From: Vibrio amylolyticus
GTDB lineage: Bacteria; Pseudomonadota; Gammaproteobacteria; Enterobacterales; Vibrionaceae
Length of the DNA: 64,000 bases
Assembly: GCF_023145695.1 (NCBI RefSeq)
Contig: NZ_JAJHVV010000007.1
Coordinates: forward strand, 124,001-188,000
Direction: 5' to 3'
Both the position numbers and the translations under genes were made by a program. Positions 56,210 to 64,000 of the stretch are shown here, one piece after another (position 1 is the stretch's first letter; each line of letters starts with the position of its first letter). Under the pieces are notes generated by a model. The model searched no databases, was not told where the DNA came from, and was given only the letters and a program-made list of their open reading frames with translations.

Positions 56210-57334
56210 CTACTTAGCAAGCTTATCTAGCACTCGCATCAATAAACGAATGCGAGGTTCAATTGATCCAAGTAGCAGATACTCTTCATCGCTATGGAAA
56301 CCCGCGCCTATAGGGCCTAAGCCATCAAGTGTTGGGATACCTAAGATAGCGGTATTGTTGGCATCAGAGCCACCCCCCACTTCTTTCCAGTTGATGTCGA
56401 TCTTAAGCTCATAGGCACTTTGCTCAACAAGGTTCATTAATGCTTGTGTCGCTTCACTTGGAATCATCGACGGCTTATACGCTTCACGCTCAAGCTCAAT
56501 TTTAATGCCGTCTAAATACGGTTTATGGCTCATGCCCGTTAATTGGCTATCAATGGCATCATATTCATCATTATTCCAGAATCGAACATCAACGATGGCG
56601 TCCGAGTAGTCTGGGACAATATTAGCGCCTGAGCCTCCTGAAATGACCCCAACATTCAAAGTGGTGCCCGATTCGAAGCTGGTCATTTGATTGATCGCTA
56701 AGATCCACTGCGCTAGCTCAGTTATCGCACTGCATCCATTTTGAGGCTCATTACCCGCATGAGCCGCTTTACCATGAAATGCCAACTTATAACGAGCCAT
56801 GCCTTTACGCGCTTTCACTAAGCCGCCATCGGCTCTTGCCGCCTCCGCCACCAGTACATGCTTCGCGTTTTTCGCAGTCGCTTGCAGCCAATCAACGGAA
56901 TACAGCGAGCCGGTCTCTTCATCTGGGTTCATGCAAACACAAACAGAGAGCGTCTCTAACACTTTCGGATCGAGGTGACGAAGCGCATAAGCGACATTAA
57001 GGAGGCCAGATTTCATATCAGAGACACCAGGCCCATAAGCACAATGAGCATCGACACTCATTGGCCGTTCTGATGCTGTCCCCACAGGAAAAACGGTGTC
57101 CATATGACCGATTAGCATCACATCAATGTGCTCGACATCGGGTTTATTTCGGACCTCAAGGCCAACACCTGCAACGCCACAATCAATACGCTTTACATCC
57201 CAACCCGGCATATCGAGGTATTTCTTCTCAAACTGAGCAGCAATCGACTCAATACCGTCGAGCGTGTAGGTACCGCAATCCACATTAACCAGAGGTATTA
57301 ACTCTTCTAAGTAGTGTTTCAATGAAAAGTCCAT
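56210..57334 (-). CDS. M20-family metallopeptidase, glutamate-carboxypeptidase-like
   Basis: A 374-residue zinc peptidase of the M20 family. Zinc ligands and catalytic residues are visible: GHMDTVF (about 94-100; His and Asp), GVSDMKSG (Asp), NPDEETGS (catalytic Glu and ligand Glu), EAARADGG and the C-terminal GAGFHSDEE His. It resembles CPG2 and peptidase T-like dipeptidases. It is last in an operon with the YjiG/YjiH pair. In E. coli that pair sits next to isoaspartyl dipeptidase, so a peptide or modified peptide is the plausible substrate. Confidence 0.9.
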   Translation of the reverse strand: MDFSLKHYLEELIPLVNVDCGTYTLDGIESIAAQFEKKYLDMPGWDVKRIDCGVAGVGLEVRNKPDVEHIDVMLIGHMDTVFPVGTASERPMSVDAHCAYGPGVSDMKSGLLNVAYALRHLDPKVLETLSVCVCMNPDEETGSLYSVDWLQATAKNAKHVLVAEAARADGGLVKARKGMARYKLAFHGKAAHAGNEPQNGCSAITELAQWILAINQMTSFESGTTLNVGVISGGSGANIVPDYSDAIVDVRFWNNDEYDAIDSQLTGMSHKPYLDGIKIELEREAYKPSMIPSEATQALMNLVEQSAYELKIDINWKEVGGGSDANNTAILGIPTLDGLGPIGAGFHSDEEYLLLGSIEPRIRLLMRVLDKLAK

Positions 57335-57343
57335 TATTTCTCC

Positions 57344-57811
57344 TTACAGAATGAGGTTCATAACAAGCATTGCACCAAAAGCGTTGAGTACAGATATTGC
57401 AATCATCACCGGAATGTATCGACCTTCCGTTCCTATAGGCCCCATAATACGCCCCATGTATTGAACTTGTGAACCCATCAAATAGATCGCAGGGGCCAAA
57501 ATCGCAATATGTACACCATTGAGAATACCTTGATCAAACAGCGTAATAACAACCCCGACAGCACCGCCCATCGACATCCATGCACCAATAAGAACAGCTG
57601 CCGCTTCTCCTGGTAGGCCAAATACCGCCATAATTGGAGAGAATAGCGTTCCCATCAACTCAAGAGCACCCGTAATTTGCAGCGCTTTAATGATCACAAA
57701 GGCCATCAATACGTTAGGAACGGTTGATGTCGTTGCGATGACCCAACCCTTTTTCGCTCCTTCAACAAAAATGTCAGTCACCATCGGTTTTTTTGCTTTT
57801 ACTTCGCTCAT
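57344..57811 (-). CDS. yjiG: YjiG-family inner-membrane protein
   Basis: A 155-residue membrane protein of the YjiG (SpmB-like) family. Segments VPNVLMAFVIIKALQITGAL and GEAAAVLIGAWMSMGGAVGV (about 70-89) are typical. Its ATG overlaps the yjiH stop. It acts with YjiH, probably as a two-subunit carrier. The next gene encodes an M20 peptidase, 9 bases on, suggesting uptake of the peptide hydrolysed there. Confidence 0.88.
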   Translation of the reverse strand: MSEVKAKKPMVTDIFVEGAKKGWVIATTSTVPNVLMAFVIIKALQITGALELMGTLFSPIMAVFGLPGEAAAVLIGAWMSMGGAVGVVITLFDQGILNGVHIAILAPAIYLMGSQVQYMGRIMGPIGTEGRYIPVMIAISVLNAFGAMLVMNLIL

Positions 57812-58578
57812 TATGCTTTCTCCTCGGTCAACTCAGGTTGCTCACTTGTCGCTTTGCCTTCTTTTGGCTCACCTTTCTTTGGTGAATCACCCTCTTTGCC
57901 TTCGGTAATATTGAGATAAATACGGAACAGATTTGCGCCAATAATTTTGAACGCAAACATAACAACAACCGCCAAACCAATCGAAGACGTTACAGCAAGA
58001 GAGCCGTCAGCCATGGTTAGTGTGAAAAGTACCGCGCCAGAGGAAAAGAAATTGACGATGGTTGCGCCAGCGGTGAACTGGAACATAGTGAAAACATCGG
58101 TTTCACGCTTGGTTAAATGACCTTCATCTTTTAGCTGACGAGTCATCGCCGCGCCTGCATCTGTACTTTGTAGCGACGCAATTAGCGCTAGACCTGAGTT
58201 ACCTGGAATACCCATCAAAGGGCGAAGTAGAGGAGTTAATAATTTACGAGCCGCTTCCAGCGCACCGTAATGTTCAAGAACATTGATCATCCCAAGAGCG
58301 AACATAACCGTTGGGATTAACGTCAGAGCAAAAATGAAACCATCTCTCGCGCCACTGCCCCCTTGACCACGCAAGGTCGTAGTTGCAACTTGCACACCAT
58401 CTGCGGTTTCAGTGACCGCACCAGCCATACTACCAAATGCACCATTAAGCGTTGTAAAATCTAAAACGCCATACCACTCACTCGATTGAAATAAGCCTGA
58501 AAAGAACACCACAGCGAACGCAAGAGCAACGTAACACCCCCACGTAACCTTACGATCTGACACAACGGAACTGGACAT
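57811..58578 (-). CDS. yjiH: YjiH-family inner-membrane protein (nucleoside-recognition/Gate domain)
   Basis: A 255-residue membrane protein of the YjiH family with the Gate-type segment NSGLALIASLQSTDAGAAMT (about 124-143). The start at 58578 has GAGG 7 bases upstream; a longer frame to 58599 adds 7 unconserved residues. The C-terminus has a charged tail (EGKEGDSPKKGEPKEGKATS), unusual for the family. It is first in the yjiH-yjiG-M20 operon. Confidence 0.88.
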   Translation of the reverse strand: MSSSVVSDRKVTWGCYVALAFAVVFFSGLFQSSEWYGVLDFTTLNGAFGSMAGAVTETADGVQVATTTLRGQGGSGARDGFIFALTLIPTVMFALGMINVLEHYGALEAARKLLTPLLRPLMGIPGNSGLALIASLQSTDAGAAMTRQLKDEGHLTKRETDVFTMFQFTAGATIVNFFSSGAVLFTLTMADGSLAVTSSIGLAVVVMFAFKIIGANLFRIYLNITEGKEGDSPKKGEPKEGKATSEQPELTEEKA

Positions 58579-58889
58579 ATAACTACCTCTGCATATCAAA
58601 CAAGACAGCTATAATATTGCCTAAAAACGCACCTATTTTGATGATCCAAATCAACTAGGCCTTTTAACTTAAATAAAAACCCAACCCGAGATCATATTTT
58701 ATATAAATAGTTAAAATGCAGGTTAAATGACCGATTATTTACACATTGTCGGGATATTAATTCACACATTAACTTAGAGTTAAAAAACACAAACTGGATG
58801 CAATTCAAACAGATCCGATATGCCTCACAGTGAATGTAAACAAATATCGATACACTGGAACAAATCATCATTTCAAGGAGTGAATATGT
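58579..58889. other. Divergent yjiH / nhaD promoter region
   Basis: A 311-bp AT-rich intergenic region with no open frame of note. No recognised operator was seen. It holds two divergent promoters. Confidence 0.5.
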
Positions 58890-60329
58890 ATGAATAAGCA
58901 GTGGTTATTTCTCGGTGCGCTACTCACCTTTTTTGCATCCCCATCTTTCGCATCAGTCAATAGTGAACAATATCTATCTTTAACGCAGTCAACCGTGGGC
59001 TTTGCTGCTCTTGCCCTTTTTACAGCGGCCTATGTGTTGGTCATGCTCGAAGAGTACCTTCAGTTAAGAAAATCTAAACCTGTCCTTCTTGCTGCTGGCC
59101 TTATTTGGGCCATGATCGGTTACGTTTACCAGCAAAACGGCATGATTGAAGTTGCTAAGGCAGCTCTAGAGCACAACTTACTTGAGTATGCAGAGTTGCT
59201 GCTATTCTTACTGGTTGCGATGACCTACATAAGCGCTATGGAAGAGCGACGACTCTTCGATGCGCTTCAGGCTTGGATGGTTGGTAAAGGATTCGACTTT
59301 AAAGCACTATTCTGGATAACGGGTGTGTTAGCATTTTTTATCTCACCAATTGCAGACAACCTAACAACCGCACTTCTTATGTGTGCTGTCGTTCTGAAAG
59401 TCGGCGGTGATAATACAAAATTCGTTAACCTTGCCTGTATCAACATAGTTATCGCCGCTAATGCGGGTGGTGCTTTCAGCCCATTTGGTGACATTACAAC
59501 ACTAATGGTATGGCAAGCAGGCCATGTAACCTTCTCGGAGTTCATGCCGTTATTTTTGCCGTCGGTCATTAACTACATTGTACCCGCTGTCATCATGTCG
59601 TTTTTTATCCCTGCGACTAAACCCAATGTGGAACACAAACACGTTGAACTAAAACGCGGCGCAAGACGCATTGTCGGCTTATTTATTCTCACAATCGCCA
59701 CAGCGGTTGCTTTCCACGCGGTACTGCACTTCCCACCAGTTATTGGCATGATGATGGGGCTAGCTTATCTTCAATTCTTTGGCTTCTTCTTACGTAGAAC
59801 GCTACACACATCACTAACGAAAAAAGCGGCAATGGCGATAGCGAATGGCGATGATCACGCGCTAAAAAGCCTTGGCTCTGTGGTTCCATTTGATGTATTT
59901 CGACGAGTATCGCATGCCGAATGGGACACTTTGCTGTTCTTCTACGGCGTTGTAATGTGTGTGGGCGGATTGAGCTTGATTGGTTACTTAGGTCTTGCTT
60001 CAGATATCATGTACTCGCAATGGGATCCTATTTGGGCCAACGTGATGGTCGGTATTTTATCTGCGATTGTCGATAACATTCCGGTTATGTTTGCCGTACT
60101 GACGATGGAGCCAGTTATGTCCATGGGGAACTGGTTACTCGTGACATTAGCGGCAGGCGTTGGAGGAAGTTTGTTATCAATAGGTTCTGCAGCTGGAGTC
60201 GCGCTAATGGGCGCAGCGCACGGTAAATACACATTCTTTGGCCATCTAAAATGGATGCCAGTGATCATGCTCGGTTATATTGCGAGTATTGCAGCCCACC
60301 TAATGATGAATGGGCACCTCTTTACTTAG
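58890..60329 (+). CDS. nhaD: Na+/H+ antiporter NhaD
   Basis: A 479-residue sodium/proton antiporter with about 12-13 helices. A signal-like N-terminus (FFASPSFASV) precedes the first helix, as in Vibrio NhaD. Key acidic and polar residues lie in FISPIADNLTTALLMCAVVL (Asp in SPIADN), AANAGGAFSPFGDITTLMVW and GILSAIVDNIPVMFAVLTME. The ribosome site AAGGAG lies 12 bases before the ATG. Salt tolerance fits with the betaine operon in this window. Confidence 0.95.
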   Translation: MNKQWLFLGALLTFFASPSFASVNSEQYLSLTQSTVGFAALALFTAAYVLVMLEEYLQLRKSKPVLLAAGLIWAMIGYVYQQNGMIEVAKAALEHNLLEYAELLLFLLVAMTYISAMEERRLFDALQAWMVGKGFDFKALFWITGVLAFFISPIADNLTTALLMCAVVLKVGGDNTKFVNLACINIVIAANAGGAFSPFGDITTLMVWQAGHVTFSEFMPLFLPSVINYIVPAVIMSFFIPATKPNVEHKHVELKRGARRIVGLFILTIATAVAFHAVLHFPPVIGMMMGLAYLQFFGFFLRRTLHTSLTKKAAMAIANGDDHALKSLGSVVPFDVFRRVSHAEWDTLLFFYGVVMCVGGLSLIGYLGLASDIMYSQWDPIWANVMVGILSAIVDNIPVMFAVLTMEPVMSMGNWLLVTLAAGVGGSLLSIGSAAGVALMGAAHGKYTFFGHLKWMPVIMLGYIASIAAHLMMNGHLFT

Positions 60330-60360
60330 GTCGAATTTACTTAAGACGATAAAGCGATTG

Positions 60361-60399
60361 AACGCCACGCACTAGACTCTATATTGCGTGGCGTTTTTT
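60361..60399. terminator. Terminator after nhaD
   Basis: AACGCCACGCA and TGCGTGGCGTT are perfect 11-base arms with a 13-base loop, followed by TTTTT. It lies between convergent genes. Confidence 0.93.
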
Positions 60400-60414
60400 A
60401 TTAGGTAAGCAAGA

Positions 60415-60825
60415 TCAGTAGGTATTATTGAGAATCATCTCTTGTTCCGGCGCGACAAAGTCATCTTTTACCCAAATATTCACCATATTGTACTTAGCAC
60501 AGGTACTACACGTGAGCACCTCTCCCTCACCATGAATGCGCATAACAATATCTTCTCTCTTCTCTTTCGAGCTATTCGCCAGCTTAATAAATAGATGACT
60601 ATCTTCAACTTTATATTCACGTGTCACTAAGTGGTCATCCATTTTATAGTTCATGACACCTTTGCTGAACATTAAAGTGTTGGAGTTATACTGATTAGAG
60701 TACGTCCCTTGAAAAGAGATCGTTTCATGATTAACCATCTCTTCAAGTTTTTCTTGAAAACACCCTTGTAACGCCACTGTAAGCCCCGCTACAACAACGG
60801 CTTTAAACACCCGATATCTATCCAT
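60415..60825 (-). CDS. Small lipoprotein, function unknown
   Basis: A 136-residue protein with a lipobox LQGCFQ (about residue 22). The mature part is beta-rich (TYSNQYNSNTLMFSKGVMNY) with a CxxC near the C-terminus (TCSTCAKY). No family is recognised. It is convergent with nhaD and follows ogt by 12 bases on the minus strand, perhaps in the same operon. Confidence 0.7.
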   Translation of the reverse strand: MDRYRVFKAVVVAGLTVALQGCFQEKLEEMVNHETISFQGTYSNQYNSNTLMFSKGVMNYKMDDHLVTREYKVEDSHLFIKLANSSKEKREDIVMRIHGEGEVLTCSTCAKYNMVNIWVKDDFVAPEQEMILNNTY

Positions 60826-60837
60826 TGCCGCGTATCC

Positions 60838-61332
60838 TTACGTTAAAAACCCTTCCAACTTCAATAGGTTTTTCTTTATCTCTGTACCACCCGCGTAGCC
60901 GGTTAGTTTTCCATTTTTACCAATCACTCGATGGCAAGGTACAATAATTGAAACTGGATTCTTTCCATTAGCTAGCCCAACCGCTCTTACCGCTTTAGGG
61001 TTTTCAATGGTCTCTGCCAGTTGCTGATAGCTCCATGTTTCCCCATAAGGAATCATGCATAAAGCGCGCCAAACCTGTTGTTGAAAATCCGTACCCAATG
61101 ATGCAACGGGTAAAGAGAACGCCCTTCTTTGCATAGAGAAGTATTCATCTAATTGTCGCTTCGTCTCTTTAAGTATAGGAAAAGTATCGTCCCTTTGTCC
61201 TAATTGTGCAGGTTGTGTCGTATGGATGGGAAACCAAACCCCAAGCAGCCCATGCTCATTTGCTTGCAGCGTCAAGGCGCCAAGTGGGCTTTGGTAATAG
61301 GAAAAGCGAGGGAGGGCTGTCAATTGATTCAT
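60838..61332 (-). CDS. ogt: Methylated-DNA--protein-cysteine methyltransferase
   Basis: A 164-residue suicide enzyme that removes alkyl groups from O6-alkylguanine. The acceptor Cys is in SIIVPCHRVIG (about 129-139), with the helix-turn-helix-like GETWSYQQLAETIENPKAVR upstream. The start at 61332 overlaps the stop of the upstream Ada/AlkA gene (ATGA); a longer frame to 61350 lies within that gene. It is coupled with the glycosylase-regulator, giving two alkylation repair activities in one operon. It could equally be named Ada C-terminal domain-like. Confidence 0.93.
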   Translation of the reverse strand: MNQLTALPRFSYYQSPLGALTLQANEHGLLGVWFPIHTTQPAQLGQRDDTFPILKETKRQLDEYFSMQRRAFSLPVASLGTDFQQQVWRALCMIPYGETWSYQQLAETIENPKAVRAVGLANGKNPVSIIVPCHRVIGKNGKLTGYAGGTEIKKNLLKLEGFLT

Positions 61333-62762
61333 GATACGTACTCCCAGCAATGAAAAGTGGCGTAGCTACCCCAAGGAGCAACTGAGGTCGGTTCTAACTG
61401 AGGAAACTCTTGAATTACTTTTTTGACAATCAAATCGCCAGTCAAAAATCGGTCCGGCATTGATATTCCGCGTAACAGCGCATAATCAACCGTCCATGGA
61501 CCAATTCCTTTTATCGCAAGCCAATCATTAGGGTGACAACCAGGATTTGACAGGTAGAACTGTGCAAAGCGCTTAAGGGTTTCTTTACGACTTTGAGGCA
61601 TTCTTAAAAACGATAAATCCATTTGTGAGATCTCTTCAGGTGTAGGAAAGTAGACACTAGGCTCAGGCTTACTGTTCAAATTTTCCGATTCAACTTTTTC
61701 CTCCACTATATTTACAGCCACAGTTTTTTCCGTCGCTATTTTTGCCGTCAACAAATTCAATTGACCAATGGCAGCTTTCACCGACACCTGCTGGCCAATA
61801 ATGGCCCTTACCCCAGCTTCCCAAGCGCTCCAAACCCCAGGGATTCGAATGCCAGTAGTTCGAACTAAGCTAGGTGCAACGGTGGAAAGATGTTGCTCAA
61901 TTTGATTGGTATCCGTATCCAAATCAAACATCGAACGTACACGGTTAATTAATATTTTCAATTGGCTCAAATCTTCTAATCTAAATTCAACCTGTACTTT
62001 ATTGTGCTCCATCCACGCTTTAAACCAAGCCGCTTTTCCATCAATTTGGACATGCCTTTGATAGCTAGTCTCTGTCACTAATTCCATATAACTGATCGCT
62101 CTTTTCTGATAAAAATTGAGCATATGCGGCCAATTTAACTTTCCTTTAAATGAGAGAGCGATTGTATTTTGCAAACAAGCCGACTGCGCTTGTTTTCGGA
62201 TTTGACTAGGCGACAATTGCAGTATTTTTTTGAAGGCATCATTAAAACGCCGAATACTATGAAACCCGCTAGCGTAGGCAATGTCTGTAATGGATAGCGA
62301 ACTGGAATGTAGCAGCTGTTTTGCAAATAACAGTTGATGGCTCTGCGCATACTGTTTAGGCGCTAAACCAAGATAAGACTGAAAGAGTTTGCGTAAGTAA
62401 CGACTGCTTATACCTAATCGCTCTGATAGCTGTTCTATATCTCCTTGTTGCAGCGCCCCTTGCTCAATGAGCTCAGTTGCTCGAATAAACGTGGTCTCTA
62501 CTCCCTTCCAAGCCCATGAGTTTGGAGCACTATCAGGGCGGCAGCGTAAACAGGGGCGGTAACCGGCATCTAGCGCTTGGGCTTTGTCGATAAAATATTC
62601 AACATTGCTCTCTTTCGGGAGATTAGCGGGGCAGATTGGTCGGCAAAATATGCCCGTCGTTTTAACCGCTATAAAAAATTGCCCGTCAAAACGTGTATCT
62701 CTTGCTATGCGCGCGCTTTGGCACTGCTCGTCGGTCAGAGCTGAATATTGAGATAAAGCCAT
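61329..62762 (-). CDS. Ada/AlkA fusion: methylphosphotriester sensor, AraC HTH and DNA-3-methyladenine glycosylase
   Basis: A 477-residue repair and regulatory protein. The N-terminal Ada zinc-type domain carries the Cys set GIFCRPICPA and RPCLRCRPDS (about 37-76). An AraC helix-turn-helix follows (ISSRYLRKLFQSYLGLAPKQ and ITDIAYASGFHSIRRFNDAF). The C-terminal half is AlkA-like, with the HhH-GPD motif WLAIKGIGPWTVDYALLRGI and catalytic Asp in FLTGDLIVKKV. It combines the Ada N-terminal sensor with a base-excision glycosylase, a design found in several bacteria. The next gene is ogt, overlapping by 4 bases. Confidence 0.93.
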   Translation of the reverse strand: MALSQYSALTDEQCQSARIARDTRFDGQFFIAVKTTGIFCRPICPANLPKESNVEYFIDKAQALDAGYRPCLRCRPDSAPNSWAWKGVETTFIRATELIEQGALQQGDIEQLSERLGISSRYLRKLFQSYLGLAPKQYAQSHQLLFAKQLLHSSSLSITDIAYASGFHSIRRFNDAFKKILQLSPSQIRKQAQSACLQNTIALSFKGKLNWPHMLNFYQKRAISYMELVTETSYQRHVQIDGKAAWFKAWMEHNKVQVEFRLEDLSQLKILINRVRSMFDLDTDTNQIEQHLSTVAPSLVRTTGIRIPGVWSAWEAGVRAIIGQQVSVKAAIGQLNLLTAKIATEKTVAVNIVEEKVESENLNSKPEPSVYFPTPEEISQMDLSFLRMPQSRKETLKRFAQFYLSNPGCHPNDWLAIKGIGPWTVDYALLRGISMPDRFLTGDLIVKKVIQEFPQLEPTSVAPWGSYATFHCWEYVS

Positions 62763-63093
62763 CGTCTACGCTCCATAAGTCGTGTGTCCCTACATAATCT
62801 GTCTTATCAGTAATTTTCTATGGTTAGTCTATCAATAATAACACTTAGAACTAGCCACTTTCGGAACTCAATGATACCTACGATTTTAAAAGCGATGGCC
62901 GTAATACCCTTTCCGTTTACCCTGCTCTTCTCCAACTTCTGTCCAATGTCTTTATTGTTTCTTTTCTCTGCAATACCTCTGAAATATTAATCAGCAAAAT
63001 TAAGCGTTGAAACAACATGATTGCATGTTTGTTGTATCCAATAAAAGAACCCTAGAGTGGCAACGATCACCATTGCATAAAACAGAGGCTGTT
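62763..63093. other. Divergent promoter region, Ada/AlkA operon and maoP
   Basis: A 331-bp intergenic region between divergent genes. No classic Ada box was seen. A short DNA site for MaoP (maoS-like) might be present, but I cannot identify it by eye. Confidence 0.45.
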
Positions 63094-63576
63094 ATGTCTA
63101 ATACAGAGTTTAGATTCGGAAAGAAACGTTTTTACGATAATAAGAAGTTCCCACGAGGATTTGCCAAATCAGGTGATTTTACACTGTTCGAGGAAGAGCT
63201 GATGGTTATGTATGGCGATACTATGCTGGCACTTGAACAGGGCGAAATTGAACCAACGAATACCGAAGAGAAGCAATTTCTCAAAGTGCTAAAGTCACCA
63301 CAAAAAGCCAAATCAAAACTAGAGAAAGTTTGGCTTAAATATATACAACTTACCCGTGGGAAAAAAAGGTTTCACTCACTAAGCAGCAGTGAAAAACCAC
63401 GCAATCATTCGCGACGCCATAGCAGCGCTTATGCAATGAATGAAGAGGATGAGTTAAGTTACGATACGGATGTTTCACTCGATGAACTATCGACGGAAGA
63501 AGCAGAAACTAACCACACACATCTACCGCATACCTCGAGCCAGGTTTCACCTCAACAAATAGCAGAGAACCCTTAA
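63094..63576 (+). CDS. maoP: MaoP-family macrodomain Ori organisation protein (DUF413)
   Basis: A 160-residue protein. The region to about residue 105 matches E. coli MaoP (YifE): RFYDNKKFPRGFAKSGDFTL, EIEPTNTEEKQFLKVLKSPQ and KVWLKYIQLTRGKKRFHSLS. MaoP organises the Ori macrodomain in E. coli with its DNA site maoS. The E. coli protein is about 112 residues; here a Ser/Asp/Glu-rich tail of about 55 residues (MNEEDELSYDTDVSLDELST) extends it. The ATG at 63094 has GAGG 5 bases upstream; the longer frame to 63007 is less likely. Confidence 0.88.
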   Translation: MSNTEFRFGKKRFYDNKKFPRGFAKSGDFTLFEEELMVMYGDTMLALEQGEIEPTNTEEKQFLKVLKSPQKAKSKLEKVWLKYIQLTRGKKRFHSLSSSEKPRNHSRRHSSAYAMNEEDELSYDTDVSLDELSTEEAETNHTHLPHTSSQVSPQQIAENP

Positions 63577-63677
63577 AGTTTGGAGTTAAGCTGGTTAAGG
63601 CAACTTATTGGTACTCACCGAATACATAAGGTCGTTAGCTCTGAATCATTTTTAGTGCGAACGGCCTAGTGAACGGT

Positions 63678-63932
63678 CTAATGGTTAGCAAGCTCAGACA
63701 GCTTTTTTAAGAAAGTGTCGCGGCAGTGAGATTTGTTGTAATCCAAATGAAAGCGATGCATAGAGCAAACCTTTAAATCAACTCCTTCTCCGCGTAAATG
63801 AACGAGGTAGCCTTCATGATCACTAAATGCTTCTATGCCACTTAAGACCTTTCCGTTTGGTGTTGTTTGTCCAAGAGCCATCACTTGCTCGTATGCTGAA
63901 AATATCTTTTTAGGGTTCAATCGATCTTTCAT
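63678..63932 (-). CDS. DUF3081-like small protein
   Basis: An 84-residue soluble protein. The pattern KIFSAYEQVMALGQTTPNGK, GIEAFSDHEGYLVHL and FHLDYN resembles DUF3081, a family of small proteins found in Vibrio and relatives with no known function. It is convergent with maoP. The assignment to DUF3081 is from memory of the pattern. Confidence 0.65.
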   Translation of the reverse strand: MKDRLNPKKIFSAYEQVMALGQTTPNGKVLSGIEAFSDHEGYLVHLRGEGVDLKVCSMHRFHLDYNKSHCRDTFLKKLSELANH

Positions 63933-64000
63933 CTGATTAACTACATCCGCTTCTCATAAACTGAGTATGGGTTCAATTTTGATTATTTGCATGCTCAATT

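Noticed and set aside
1..64000. CRISPR arrays, tRNA, rRNA, insertion sequences, prophage genes
   Set aside because: No regular direct repeats, cloverleaf segments, transposase motifs or phage proteins were seen on either strand.

Overview
The window looks like a stretch of a Vibrio-type gammaproteobacterial chromosome. The evidence is moderately AT-rich DNA, a betIBA-proXWV choline/betaine operon, NhaD, a MaoP homologue, several Cache/HBM chemoreceptors, and LysR regulators beside outer-membrane proteins. No rRNA, tRNA, CRISPR array, transposase or phage gene is visible. The density of transporters, chemoreceptors and LysR regulators would suit accessory-rich sequence or a second chromosome, but replicon identity cannot be read from the window. 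All gene names rest on reading the proteins; no database was searched.

Layout. (1) 1-4.6 kb: an RND efflux permease (cut by the window edge), its lipoprotein adaptor and a divergent TetR regulator. (2) 4.9-10.8 kb: a minus-strand run of glutamate-decarboxylase-like enzyme, nitrilase-family amidase, TorT-like periplasmic binding protein and helical-bundle chemoreceptor, which together look like a metabolise-and-sense module. (3) 11.6-15.8 kb: a 1414-residue single-chain formate dehydrogenase fused to a GltD-like FAD/NAD(P) module and ferredoxin domains, followed by a HAD phosphatase gene. (4) 17-29 kb: four outer-membrane proteins (one FadL-like), three LysR regulators, a Bud32/WaaP-like kinase, a Cache chemoreceptor and an inner-membrane/HlyD pair. 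Four perfect copies of a 17-bp palindrome, GGAATAA-N3-TTATTCC, lie only in promoter regions here and probably define a local regulon. (5) 29.3-36.5 kb: betI-betB-betA-proX-proW-proV for choline uptake and conversion to glycine betaine, with a palindromic candidate BetI operator. (6) 36.6-40.7 kb: MarR, a LysR regulator, an orphan solute-binding protein, a heme-barrel-like protein and small hypotheticals. (7) 40.9-45.9 kb: an iron-linked cluster (DUF1513, imelysin, di-haem-type c protein, imelysin) with two Fur-box-like sites. (8) 46.3-49.2 kb: a Cache chemoreceptor translationally coupled to a urea transporter. (9) 49.1-54 kb: SoxR with a matching SoxR-type operator before an MFS exporter, a MATE exporter, a GcvA-like LysR and a PAP2 phosphatase. 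(10) 54-60.4 kb: a CRP-site-preceded dicarboxylate symporter, a yjiH-yjiG-M20 peptidase operon and NhaD. (11) 60.4-64 kb: a small lipoprotein, a DNA alkylation repair operon (Ada/AlkA fusion plus methyltransferase), MaoP and a DUF3081-like protein.

The most promising undescribed material is the palindrome-linked outer-membrane/LysR/chemoreceptor regulon of 17-29 kb. Next come the decarboxylase-amidase-TorT-chemoreceptor module and the chemoreceptor-urea transporter pair.
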